From positions 1 through 37,193 of the forward strand of contig WFVT01000310.1 in assembly GCA_015491485.1 (NCBI GenBank): DNA of 37,193 nucleotides. The letters run 5' to 3'. This document shows positions 15,632-23,435 of this stretch, in pieces. Below the pieces are notes generated by a model. It made no database searches. It was not told the DNA's origin and saw only the letters and a list, made by a program, of their open reading frames with translations. Source of the stretch: Candidatus Zhuqueibacterota bacterium (lineage in GTDB: Bacteria > Zhuqueibacterota > Zhuqueibacteria > Zhuqueibacterales > Geothermadaptataceae). How positions within the stretch are numbered: position 1 is the stretch's first letter; every line of letters begins with the position of its first letter. The position numbers and the translations under genes were made by a program.

Positions 15632-17223
15632 GGCGTACGGCTCCGGTTTTGTTCGAGCCGTGAAAATACGTTGGCCAGGGAATCGAGCACGTCACCGGCG
15701 TTGAGCGCCAACTCGCCGAGCGACTCCCTTGCCGCATCGCCGGCGCGGCTGTGAACAAACATCCCCAGCAACAAGGCGCTGCGGGCGTCATGGGTCTGCC
15801 CTGCCAGTCCGGCAATCACCCCGGTGAGTACGTCGCCCATGCCGGCGCTCGCCATGCCGGGATTCCCTGCGCCGTTGATAAACACCTCGCCGGATGGGAA
15901 CGCCGCCACCGAAGGCGCTCCTTTGAGCAGCACATAGACGCCATAGGTTTCAGCAAATTTGCGGGCGGTCTGTATCGGGTTTTGCAACACGTCGTCTTTG
16001 CTCAGGCCGGTCAGTCTCGAGAACTCCCCCGGATGCGGTGTCAGAATAACGGTTCCTTTTGTTTTCTTGAAGACCTCCGGCCGGCCGGCCAGCACATTGA
16101 TTCCATCCGCATCGAGCACGGTAATGCCCTTGTACCCGGCAATCAGCTTTTGAATCAGCGCCTCCACGCCTTTGCCGGTCCCCAATCCGGGCCCGGCGGC
16201 AATGGCATCGGCCCAATCCAGCCGTTTTTCGATGGTTTGCCAGGCTGCTTCGGCCAACTGTCCATTCTCCTGCGCCAGCGGTTCTTTAATCACCTCGATG
16301 AGCCTGCCTTCGAACTGCTCGGCCAGTCGGTCCGGACACCCGAGAATCACCAATCCGGCGCCGGCGCGCAAGGCCGCCCGGCTGCACAGGTAAGCGGCAC
16401 CGCCCATTCCCATGCTACCGGCAAGGACATAGATTTGTCCGCACCGGTTTTTAAACGCGGTGCGCTCCCGTTCCGGCAAAAGGCTGCCGGCGATCTGCTC
16501 ATCGAGATAAAATGTTTGCGGGTGCACCGCCTCAAATGCGGCATGGGGGAAGCCAATATCCGCAACCACGATCCGTCCGGCATGCTCGTACCCGGGAGAG
16601 AATATCAGGCCCGGTTTTAAAGCCCCAAAAGTGACCGTGGCATCGGCCTGAACGGCATCGGGATCGCAGGCGCCGGTATTGGCATCGACCCCGGTGGGAA
16701 GATCAACGGCCACCACCTGCGCTGAAACGGAGTTGATGTGCCGGCAGACCTGTCGGTACGGTTCGCGCAAATTTCCGCGCGCGCCGGTCCCCAACATGGC
16801 ATCCACGATCAAATCCGCATCTGCAAACCGGTTAGCGCTGTCTCCATCCCATTTCTCAATCGGATGTCCCAGTCGCTGCCAGATTTGCAAATTCAGCAGG
16901 GCATCGCCCCTGACCTGGTCGGTTTCGGCCAGCAGCACCACCCGTACGTCGGCAACCGTTTCGGCGAGACGCCGCGCCACTACAAAACCATCGCCGCCGT
17001 TGTTGCCGCGGCCGCACACCACGATCACCCGCGCATGGTCCGGATCCGGCAATAGTTCCAGACAAATATCGGCCACGGCCCGGCCCGCCTGCTCCATAAG
17101 CACCGCACCGGGAATGCCAAGCTGCTCGATGGCATGACGGTCCACGTCGGCCATTTCCTCGGCGCGGAGAATCCATTTATGCTTGACCCGACTTTCCATC
17201 CTCATCGATGACCACCATTGCAA
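15628..17223 (-). CDS. nnr: Bifunctional NAD(P)H-hydrate epimerase/dehydratase
   Basis: Repairs damaged NADH and NADPH hydrates. The N-terminal YjeF_N epimerase domain (about 20-230) shows LMEQAGRAVADIC, GRGNNGGDGFVVARRL (71-86) and VDLPTGVDANTGA. The C-terminal ADP/ATP-dependent dehydratase domain (about 245-525) shows GSMGMGGAAYLCSRAALRAGAG, LDADGINVLAGRP, LTPHPGEFSRLTG and GNPGMASAGMGDVLTG, the last being the nucleotide/catalytic motif. The two-domain length (about 520-530) is normal. The start is uncertain: the frame reaches 17223 inside acpS, but ATGs at 17205 and 17199 fit the family N-terminus better. It overlaps acpS upstream and vanZ downstream, so expression is coupled. Confidence 0.95.
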   Translation of the reverse strand: MQWWSSMRMESRVKHKWILRAEEMADVDRHAIEQLGIPGAVLMEQAGRAVADICLELLPDPDHARVIVVCGRGNNGGDGFVVARRLAETVADVRVVLLAETDQVRGDALLNLQIWQRLGHPIEKWDGDSANRFADADLIVDAMLGTGARGNLREPYRQVCRHINSVSAQVVAVDLPTGVDANTGACDPDAVQADATVTFGALKPGLIFSPGYEHAGRIVVADIGFPHAAFEAVHPQTFYLDEQIAGSLLPERERTAFKNRCGQIYVLAGSMGMGGAAYLCSRAALRAGAGLVILGCPDRLAEQFEGRLIEVIKEPLAQENGQLAEAAWQTIEKRLDWADAIAAGPGLGTGKGVEALIQKLIAGYKGITVLDADGINVLAGRPEVFKKTKGTVILTPHPGEFSRLTGLSKDDVLQNPIQTARKFAETYGVYVLLKGAPSVAAFPSGEVFINGAGNPGMASAGMGDVLTGVIAGLAGQTHDARSALLLGMFVHSRAGDAARESLGELALNAGDVLDSLANVFSRLEQNRSRTP

Positions 17224-17569
17224 TAGCCATGGTTTGCGTATGCGATAAACTGAGAAAAATGTGATGGCCGGTTAAGCGATCACGCAACTTTTCGCTCAAT
17301 CCGATTTCAGGTCCGCCGTTCTGGTGCACCCGCACAAAGACGTCTTTCCAGCCGCAGACTTTCCCGATCCCGGTTCCCAACGCTTTGGCAAAGGCTTCTT
17401 TTGCGGCAAACCGGGCTGCGAATGAATAATATGGCCGAGAACGTGACAGGCAATAAGCGATTTCCTCGTCGGTGAAGACCTTTCGGTAAAAGCGTTCACC
17501 CCACTTTTCAATCATGAAACGCATTCGCTGAATCTCAACCAGATCCACGCCGATTCCCTTAACGGCCAT
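17177..17569 (-). CDS. acpS: Holo-[acyl-carrier-protein] synthase
   Basis: Transfers 4'-phosphopantetheine from CoA to acyl carrier protein. Signature motifs are GIGVDLVEIQR (Mg2+ ligand Asp9), FAARFAAKEAFAKALG (Glu58) and a C-terminal SLSHTQTMAIA. Length (130) is normal. It is the first gene of the acpS-nnr-vanZ-channel cluster; acpS next to nnr is a common bacterial pairing. Its 3' end overlaps the nnr reading frame. Confidence 0.97.
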   Translation of the reverse strand: MAVKGIGVDLVEIQRMRFMIEKWGERFYRKVFTDEEIAYCLSRSRPYYSFAARFAAKEAFAKALGTGIGKVCGWKDVFVRVHQNGGPEIGLSEKLRDRLTGHHIFLSLSHTQTMAIAMVVIDEDGKSGQA

Positions 17570-17721
17570 CCCGGTACTCTCTTTTGCCTTTGGTACGAAC
17601 CTGCCCTGCGGCTTTCCCCGCCGTTACCGTGACGGCGAGATGCATCCCGGCGGAATTTCGCATCTAACTGACATTAAATATTAACCTTAAATCCAATCAA
17701 TTGCAATGATTTTCTCCTTGC

Positions 17722-17751
17722 TTGTTAGTTAATTTTCTTTTACTTTGATAT
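17722..17751 (+). promoter_or_regulatory. Possible sigma-70-type promoter for the ECF sigma gene
   Basis: TTGTTA (17722-17727) and TGATAT (17746-17751) are separated by 18 bases in an AT-rich stretch ending about 25 bases before the sigma-factor start. The match to consensus is partial, and AT-rich sequence gives such matches often. A self-activating ECF promoter cannot be excluded. Confidence 0.25.
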
Positions 17752-17775
17752 TTTGAGACGAAAGGGCCAGGCGAT

Positions 17776-18363
17776 ATGTCCACGATCGAGAAGAAACGGG
17801 AAGAAGCTGCACTTATCGAACGCGCCTTGCAGGGCGATCAATCGGCCTACACTGAGATTTTGAATCGTTATCACGGCCAGCTCTATCACGTAATGTATAA
17901 AATGGTGCGGAATCGGGAGGAAGCTGAGGATCTGGTGCAGGAAGCGTTTATGAAGGCTTTCAACGCTCTTAATACCTTCAATGAAAATTTTGCGTTTTCC
18001 ACCTGGCTGTATAAAATCGCGGTGAACAACTGTATTGACTATCTGCGCAAAAAGCGCCTGCAGACGTATTCATACGACCGGCCGATGTCGGTCAAAAACG
18101 GGGAGATAAAACGCGACTACGCCGATCCCGATGAAAGTCCGGACCGGGAGTTGTTGGCAAACGAAAAAACCCGCCTGATCAATGAAGCGATTGATGCACT
18201 GCCCCCAAATTATCATACAGTGATTGTATTGCGACATCGCGAAGAGTTATCCTATGAGGAAATTGCGGAGAGACTGAACCTCCCTCTGGGGACGGTAAAG
18301 GCGCGTATTTTTCGAGCGCGTGAAATGCTTAAAAAAAGTTTAAAAGGCAAACTTTTTCTTTAA
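17776..18363 (+). CDS. ECF-type RNA polymerase sigma factor
   Basis: A 195-residue group 4 sigma factor. Region 2 (about 28-95) contains ILNRYHGQLYHVMYKMVRN, REEAEDLVQEAFMKAFNAL and FSTWLYKIAVNNCIDYLRKK, which contact the -10 element and core polymerase. Region 4 (about 135-190) contains ALPPNYHTVIVLRHREELSYEEIAERL and LPLGTVKARIFRAREMLKK, the helix-turn-helix for the -35 element. It resembles the RpoE/SigW type. No anti-sigma gene follows: the next gene is convergent. Control may therefore lie elsewhere or be transcriptional. Confidence 0.95.
   Translation: MSTIEKKREEAALIERALQGDQSAYTEILNRYHGQLYHVMYKMVRNREEAEDLVQEAFMKAFNALNTFNENFAFSTWLYKIAVNNCIDYLRKKRLQTYSYDRPMSVKNGEIKRDYADPDESPDRELLANEKTRLINEAIDALPPNYHTVIVLRHREELSYEEIAERLNLPLGTVKARIFRAREMLKKSLKGKLFL
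18333..18357. terminator. AU-rich hairpin at the end of the sigma gene
   Basis: AAAAAGTTT (18333-18341) and AAACTTTTT (18349-18357) form a nine-base stem with a seven-base loop, followed by CTTT. It overlaps the last codons of the sigma gene and lies before the stop of the convergent gene, so it could end transcription from both sides. The stem is weak because it contains almost only A-U pairs. Confidence 0.35.
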
Positions 18364-18389
18364 ATTGGCTGCGATGCTGCCGGTTTTTT

Positions 18390-18758
18390 TCAGGCTGTGG
18401 GTTCCGGCATGTGCGCTTCCAGCTTCTCCAACAGCCGGTGAAGTTGCTCTTTTTCTTTTTTCAGACCGGTACGCCAATCCACGGATTGCGAATGACGGAT
18501 TTCGCCCGGCAGTTCATGCAGGGTTTCGCGAAGCAACTCGACCAGGGTTCGGACCTGTTCTTCGCTGAGCTCGATTTGCGCTGCCGGTGCGTTCCTCAGT
18601 AGCTCCCGAATCGCAATCAGGCGTAATTTCTTTTGACGCAGCTCTTGTTTAAACGGCGACAGTACCGCATGCCGAATTTGCATAAAATAATCGGCAATGC
18701 GTTGTTCGATTATCGGCAGCAGGAGTTCATATTCCTTTTGCGAGAGCTGGAGTTTCAT
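18390..18758 (-). CDS. Helical protein of unknown function
   Basis: A 122-residue soluble protein starting MKLQLSQKEYELLLPI, rich in Leu, Glu, Arg and Gln and predicted to be almost wholly helical, with no signal peptide or membrane segment. Heptad-like Leu spacing at the centre (RQKKLRLIAIRELLRN) and C-terminus (KEKEQLHRLLEKLEAH) suggests coiled-coil pairing. The start at 18758 is preferred because GGGAGG lies about seven bases upstream; an ATG 14 codons earlier lacks one. I do not recognise the family. It converges on the sigma factor. Confidence 0.7.
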   Translation of the reverse strand: MKLQLSQKEYELLLPIIEQRIADYFMQIRHAVLSPFKQELRQKKLRLIAIRELLRNAPAAQIELSEEQVRTLVELLRETLHELPGEIRHSQSVDWRTGLKKEKEQLHRLLEKLEAHMPEPTA

Positions 18759-18822
18759 GATAGACCTCCCTGATTGTCTTCCCATATTTTTAAACCGCAA
18801 GAAATCAGGGACGGTTCAAATG

Positions 18823-18858
18823 AAAAAAGCCGACGACCCCGAAAAAGAGATCGTCGGC
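18823..18858 (-). terminator. Rho-independent terminator after the DUF2892 gene
   Basis: On the minus strand GCCGACGA (18858-18851) pairs perfectly with TCGTCGGC (18836-18829) across a 14-base loop and is followed directly by TTTTTT. It lies about 35 bases after the DUF2892 stop and upstream of the next minus-strand gene, so that gene needs its own promoter. This is the clearest intrinsic terminator in the window. Confidence 0.85.
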
Positions 18859-18894
18859 TGCCTGCTGTCGATTCCTGATGCCAAATTCAGGGCG

Positions 18895-19119
18895 TCATGT
18901 GGTGGCTGCTTTCCCTTCCGCTTCCTTTTTCGCCGTGTTGATCTTTAGCAAAGACCAGATCGGACAGAACGAAACCAGCGCGGTAATCAGCAGAATAGCG
19001 CCGACAATGATAGCCACCCACTGAAGCACATTCTGCAACGCCCAGATGCCAAGTGCAAGGAGGACAATACCCAGGATGGCACGAACAATTCTGTCCATTC
19101 CACCGACATTGGCTTTCAT
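18895..19119 (-). CDS. DUF2892 (YgaP-like) inner-membrane protein
   Basis: A 74-residue protein with two hydrophobic segments (about 10-30 and 34-54) joined by a short turn, starting with NVGGMDRIVRAILGIVLLALG and carrying FCPIWSLLKI after the second helix. This is the typical DUF2892 layout, including the conserved Cys-Pro; the domain also forms the membrane part of some rhodanese-like proteins. No rhodanese is fused or adjacent here. AAGGAGG about eight bases upstream fixes the start, and a strong terminator follows the stop. Confidence 0.92.
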   Translation of the reverse strand: MKANVGGMDRIVRAILGIVLLALGIWALQNVLQWVAIIVGAILLITALVSFCPIWSLLKINTAKKEAEGKAATT

Positions 19120-19392
19120 GGGACACCCTCCTTATGGTTTGTGCATCCCTATGTATTGAATTCGTAAAAATTTATGGTATCGGGATGCGGATTGCAAATC
19201 ATTTTTAACATTTTGGATAAATTTTGATACATCACAGGGGAACGGCTGCATCGCCCGGCACACGAAGAATATCAGGCTAACCTTTTATTTTAGATAAGTT
19301 TCTGCAATTTTTATCATTCAACAATGAACTCATCCGATAAAAAATCGTAGCATTAAGAAAATAGGATACTTAGGCACAAAAAGAGGGATATC
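19120..19392. other. Divergent intergenic promoter region
   Basis: About 270 AT-rich bases between the divergently transcribed DUF2892 gene and the barrel-CpoB gene. It must contain both promoters, but no element is distinct enough to place. GAGGG at about 19383-19387 serves as ribosome binding site for the rightward gene. Confidence 0.35.
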
Positions 19393-20631
19393 ATGATCAA
19401 AAGGATTTGTTTCGGCATTCTCACGGCTTTTATGGCTTTTGGTTTGCATGACGGCATTCAGGCACAGGGAATGAAAGGACGCTTCGGTTTCGGCATTGAG
19501 GGCGGCCAACAACAACTGACCACCAGCGACATTGCCAACGTGCAGCCCGAACTCGGCGGCGAAGCCGTTTTCAGTTACCGGCTCAGCGACCGTATCAGCC
19601 TCAACCTTGCCGCCGGCTATTCAAAATTGAGCTCCAAAACCGCGGCAAGCACCAGCTATTTTACAACCGACCTCATCACCGGCAATTTGTATCTTGACGC
19701 CGAGGCATTCAAGTTGGGGCCCATCCGGCCATTCATCCGATTGGGCTTTGGCGGCTTCAACTTCAAAGCCACCAGCGGCAAACGGTTCAACGACGGTGAG
19801 GTGCTGGGTGGCGGCGGTTTGCGCCTGTTCCTTGGCAACCGCATGGCGGTATCGGTGGGCGGTTTCGGCAAATACACGACCGGCGATGATCTGGACGGCG
19901 TTCGTTCGGGCGGCAAAGATATTTATTGGGGGCTTCGCGGCGGCATAACCTTCTATTCCGGCGGCCGCAAGCAATCGGTGATTCATGAACCGATGATCAC
20001 GGAATCCCAGACGGAAACCCCGGACGATACGACCGTGTCGGAACCAACAGCCGGGATGGAGACCGGAACGCAGCTTTCCCCCGATATCCAGGAAATTCAA
20101 GCATTGCAGGAACGCAAGGAAACCTTGCAGCGCGAACTTTCTGCCAAAGAACAGGAAATCGAAGCGCTGCGGCAGGCGGTCTCGCGACGGGAAACGGAAA
20201 TTGAAAGCCTGCAGGGTGAAATTCAAGCACTCAAACAGCGGACTCCGGCGGTTTCAGCCGGCAATTTTCGGGAGGCTTATCAGCAAGCGCTACGATTGTA
20301 TGAAAACCGTCGCTACCGGGAGGCCATTCAGGCATTTCAAAGCCTGCTGGCACAAAATCCGCGACACCGACTCGCCAGCAACTGCTGGTACTGGATTGGT
20401 GAATCCTACTTTGCACTCGGCGAACTGGATCATGCGCTGCAAGCCTTTACGGAAGTGCTGAATTATACCGGCTCATTCAAAAAAGACGATGCCCTGCTGA
20501 TGATGGGACGCATCTACATGCGCAAAGGACAGCCGGATATGGCGCGGCAGATGTTCAACCGGCTGCTGCAGGAACATCCGGATAGCGAATATGCTCCGCG
20601 CGCGCGCCAGTACTTAAACCGATTGCAATAA
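19393..20631 (+). CDS. Outer-membrane barrel-coiled coil-CpoB/YbgF-like TPR fusion
   Basis: A 412-residue secreted protein. A signal peptide (1-24, ending IQAQ) is followed by an outer-membrane beta-barrel-like domain (about 27-197: RFGFGIEGGQQQL, RISLNLAAGYSKL, FIRLGFGGFNF, MAVSVGGFGKY, WGLRGGITFYSGG). A Thr/Glu-rich linker leads to a coiled coil (about 234-288: ERKETLQRELSAKEQEIEAL). The C-terminal 120 residues match CpoB/YbgF: FREAYQQALRLYENRRYREAIQAF, CWYWIGESYFALGELDHAL, MGRIYMRKGQPDMARQMFNRLL. In Proteobacteria CpoB links the Tol-Pal system to peptidoglycan synthesis, but is a soluble periplasmic protein; attachment to a barrel is unusual. No tol or pal genes are nearby. GAGGG precedes the ATG. 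Confidence 0.85.
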   Translation: MIKRICFGILTAFMAFGLHDGIQAQGMKGRFGFGIEGGQQQLTTSDIANVQPELGGEAVFSYRLSDRISLNLAAGYSKLSSKTAASTSYFTTDLITGNLYLDAEAFKLGPIRPFIRLGFGGFNFKATSGKRFNDGEVLGGGGLRLFLGNRMAVSVGGFGKYTTGDDLDGVRSGGKDIYWGLRGGITFYSGGRKQSVIHEPMITESQTETPDDTTVSEPTAGMETGTQLSPDIQEIQALQERKETLQRELSAKEQEIEALRQAVSRRETEIESLQGEIQALKQRTPAVSAGNFREAYQQALRLYENRRYREAIQAFQSLLAQNPRHRLASNCWYWIGESYFALGELDHALQAFTEVLNYTGSFKKDDALLMMGRIYMRKGQPDMARQMFNRLLQEHPDSEYAPRARQYLNRLQ

Positions 20632-20669
20632 CCGATTTTTTCCGGTACCATTGGCAATTCGCAGCCAAA

Positions 20670-23264
20670 TCACGGTTTCGCCAAGCGCGGCCCATCCCAT
20701 CCGTGCACAATCCGGGCGGCCCGGAACAGGCCGTCGGCGGCTTGCCAGATTTTCAGGCGCAGCCGGTGCGGATAATCGGGGTGGGCCGCCAGGAACCGTT
20801 CAACGGTTTCGGCGGCCTGAATGCTGTTATGACCGCTTAGAGTCGCATCGAGCCAGCGCTTGGGGAAGAAAATGTCGCCGGTCCGCTGAATCTCTTCCAC
20901 CAGCGCCAGCGCATCCGCTATGTATTTCTCCGACGAATTTGCCCTCAGAGGATGGTGTAAATAACGCACAGCTTCCAAAACCCAGGCTTCCCGCTTCCGG
21001 TTTTCCACCTGTTTTAATTGTTCAAAAAATCGATCCCGCTCCGATGGTTCGGGGAATAGTGCAGGCATGATGAACTGCAGCCGGCGGCGGCGATCGGGAT
21101 TTTTAATCCTCGCGAGCTGCTTTTGCAAAACCGTTTGAGCCCGGTGCGGCCAGCGAATGGCCAGTTCCAGCGCCAATCGGGTTTCATCTTGTTCAGAAAG
21201 CGTCAGCCCGGGGATATTCATGCGGCGACTCCAGAGATCATACAACCTCTGGATAGCCGCAGGCGTGGTCGCGATACGGCGGTACGCCGCCAGGAGAGTT
21301 GCCTTCGCGGTGCGTTTGTTCAGCCGCTCCAGCCGCTGCCAGATGACATTTTCCAGCCGGACGGCGGTCTGCTGCCGCAATGTATCCGGCAGGTAGCGCC
21401 AGAACAGGTTCCCCAGATCGGTCAACACTTGATTGAGGAGCATTTCCTCCGGCTCTTGTTGCACCAGATGCAGTCCGGTTTGCAGCAACCGCTGCGGCGG
21501 GATTTTTTGATCCAGCATCAATTCCCACAAATCCAGCCATGCCGCCCCCCGGAGCAAACTGTTTTTCATCTCCGGCAGGTGCCGTAGCAGATAGTCCCTG
21601 CTCGATTCATCCAGCACGAACAGGCCATAGCCCATCCCGCCGCCGTTGGGCAGAATGAATCGCGGCTGCGGCCGTCCCGCAAGGAAATCCACAGCGGTTT
21701 GTTTTTGATGCAACATCAGCGTGCTGGATAGCAGCGAATCGCCCAATCCGGCTACCAATCGCAAACGCTGCGGCCAGACCCGGTTTTTTCCCAGCGGATC
21801 ATGCTGAATCATCACGGCCTGCTTCACCGCGCCGTTCTCCCGCGTGACTTTCACTTCAATTTCGGGTCGGCCCGCTTCCTCCACCCACATCTGACTCCAC
21901 TGCCGCAAATCCAGCGGAGAAAGCGGATCCAGGATGGCAATCAAATCCGGCCAGGCGGCATTATCAAACGCATAACGCTTCAAATACGTGCGAACTCCCT
22001 CACGAAAACGGCTTTCGCCCATCAGATTTTCCAGGTGCTTCAACACGATAGGTGCCTTTTGATAAATGATGGCGCCGTATAAAGTCCCCGCCTCTTTCAG
22101 GTTGTCCAGTTCCTGTCGGATGGGATGCGTGCCCGGCGTGCGATCCACGGAATACGCACGCGGAAAATGACGCAGCAAAAAACGCAGCTCATAGTTCAGC
22201 TCCGGGAAAATCGGACGCGTGATTTTGGCGGCCATGAAATTGGCAAACACTTCTTTCATCCATACGTCATTAAACCACCGCATGGTGACCAGGTCGCCGA
22301 ACCACATGTGTGCGGTTTCATGCGCAATCAGGTTCGCCCGGCCCAGTTTCTGTGCCTGGGTGGCGCTTTCCGAAAGCATGAGACTCGATGCCCGATACAG
22401 GACCGCTCCCGGATGCTCCATCCCGCCGAACTGAAAGGATGGAATCAGCACGAAGTCAAATTTATCAAAGGGATAGGCCACGCCGGTATATGTTTCGAGA
22501 AATTCCAGCGCCTGTGCATGCAATCGAAAAATCACGTCACGATTGCGCTGCACACGCCCGGCATCGGTTTCCCGGTGGAACATACGCATGGTTCGCCCAC
22601 CGATTGCAGCGGTTTCCACCTGAAATTTGCCGGCGGCAAATGCAAAAACATACGTGCTTAACGGCTGAGTATCTTCAAAAACATAATGCCGGGTGCCGTT
22701 GCTCATTTCCACTGTTTGCTCCCTGCCGTTGGCCACCGCAACCCAGTCCCGGGGAACGTGAAGCCGCAGCCGGTAAATCGCCTTCATATCCGGCTGATCG
22801 AAGCAGGGGAAGGCGCGCGAAGCCCGATCCGGCACAAACAGGGTGTACATGAACTCCGGCTGACGGTTCAGCGAAGCATCCCCGGCAATAAATTCAATCT
22901 GAATCCGGTTCTCGCCCTGCCTCAGCGCTTCTTTGGGGATGATCAGGTGGCCCCGCTGCAATCGATAATTGACCGGTACCCCGTTCATTTCGACGCGGCT
23001 GACCCGGCTGGAGTCCGCAACGAAGTCCAGGACCAATGGCGCTCCGGTATCATGGATAGTCAGCCGGATGGTTTGCTCTCCAGGAATCGGCTCATCGGGG
23101 GAAGCCGGAATGACGAAACGGAGCTCATACCGGATATCGGAATAGGCGTTCGCCCGGAATCGCGCCAACTCAAGTGAAACCCCTTCGGTGATCTCCGGCG
23201 TTTTCGTGCATCCCACGGCCAGAATGATCATCCCCACCGCCGTGAGCCTTTTCAACCAAATCAT
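20670..23264 (-). CDS. M1-family aminopeptidase, lipoprotein
   Basis: An 864-residue zinc aminopeptidase of the aminopeptidase N/leukotriene A4 hydrolase type. A lipoprotein signal with lipobox LAVGC (Cys19) anchors it in the envelope. An N-terminal beta domain (about 35-230) includes FPCFDQPDMKA. The exopeptidase motif GGMEHPGAVLY (about 280-290) is the Bacteroidota-type variant of GAMEN. Catalytic HETAH (315-319) is followed after exactly 18 residues by the third ligand Glu338 (KEVFANFM); a catalytic Tyr is likely in LYGAIIYQKAPIVL. The remainder is a long helical C-terminal domain. It probably trims peptides in the periplasm. GAGGAGG upstream supports the start. Confidence 0.94.
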   Translation of the reverse strand: MIWLKRLTAVGMIILAVGCTKTPEITEGVSLELARFRANAYSDIRYELRFVIPASPDEPIPGEQTIRLTIHDTGAPLVLDFVADSSRVSRVEMNGVPVNYRLQRGHLIIPKEALRQGENRIQIEFIAGDASLNRQPEFMYTLFVPDRASRAFPCFDQPDMKAIYRLRLHVPRDWVAVANGREQTVEMSNGTRHYVFEDTQPLSTYVFAFAAGKFQVETAAIGGRTMRMFHRETDAGRVQRNRDVIFRLHAQALEFLETYTGVAYPFDKFDFVLIPSFQFGGMEHPGAVLYRASSLMLSESATQAQKLGRANLIAHETAHMWFGDLVTMRWFNDVWMKEVFANFMAAKITRPIFPELNYELRFLLRHFPRAYSVDRTPGTHPIRQELDNLKEAGTLYGAIIYQKAPIVLKHLENLMGESRFREGVRTYLKRYAFDNAAWPDLIAILDPLSPLDLRQWSQMWVEEAGRPEIEVKVTRENGAVKQAVMIQHDPLGKNRVWPQRLRLVAGLGDSLLSSTLMLHQKQTAVDFLAGRPQPRFILPNGGGMGYGLFVLDESSRDYLLRHLPEMKNSLLRGAAWLDLWELMLDQKIPPQRLLQTGLHLVQQEPEEMLLNQVLTDLGNLFWRYLPDTLRQQTAVRLENVIWQRLERLNKRTAKATLLAAYRRIATTPAAIQRLYDLWSRRMNIPGLTLSEQDETRLALELAIRWPHRAQTVLQKQLARIKNPDRRRRLQFIMPALFPEPSERDRFFEQLKQVENRKREAWVLEAVRYLHHPLRANSSEKYIADALALVEEIQRTGDIFFPKRWLDATLSGHNSIQAAETVERFLAAHPDYPHRLRLKIWQAADGLFRAARIVHGWDGPRLAKP

Positions 23265-23435
23265 ACGCCTCCTCGACCAAAATCATTTGTGGGTTCGAAA
23301 CCGATAAAAAAAGGCTGTTCGGATCCATTGGATCGTATCGTTTCTTATGGATAAAGTAAATGCCATCAGTATTCTGAAAAAGGGAAATCAGCCAAATGAG
23401 GATTGCGAGGAGAGGAACAATAAAAATCAGAAGGT

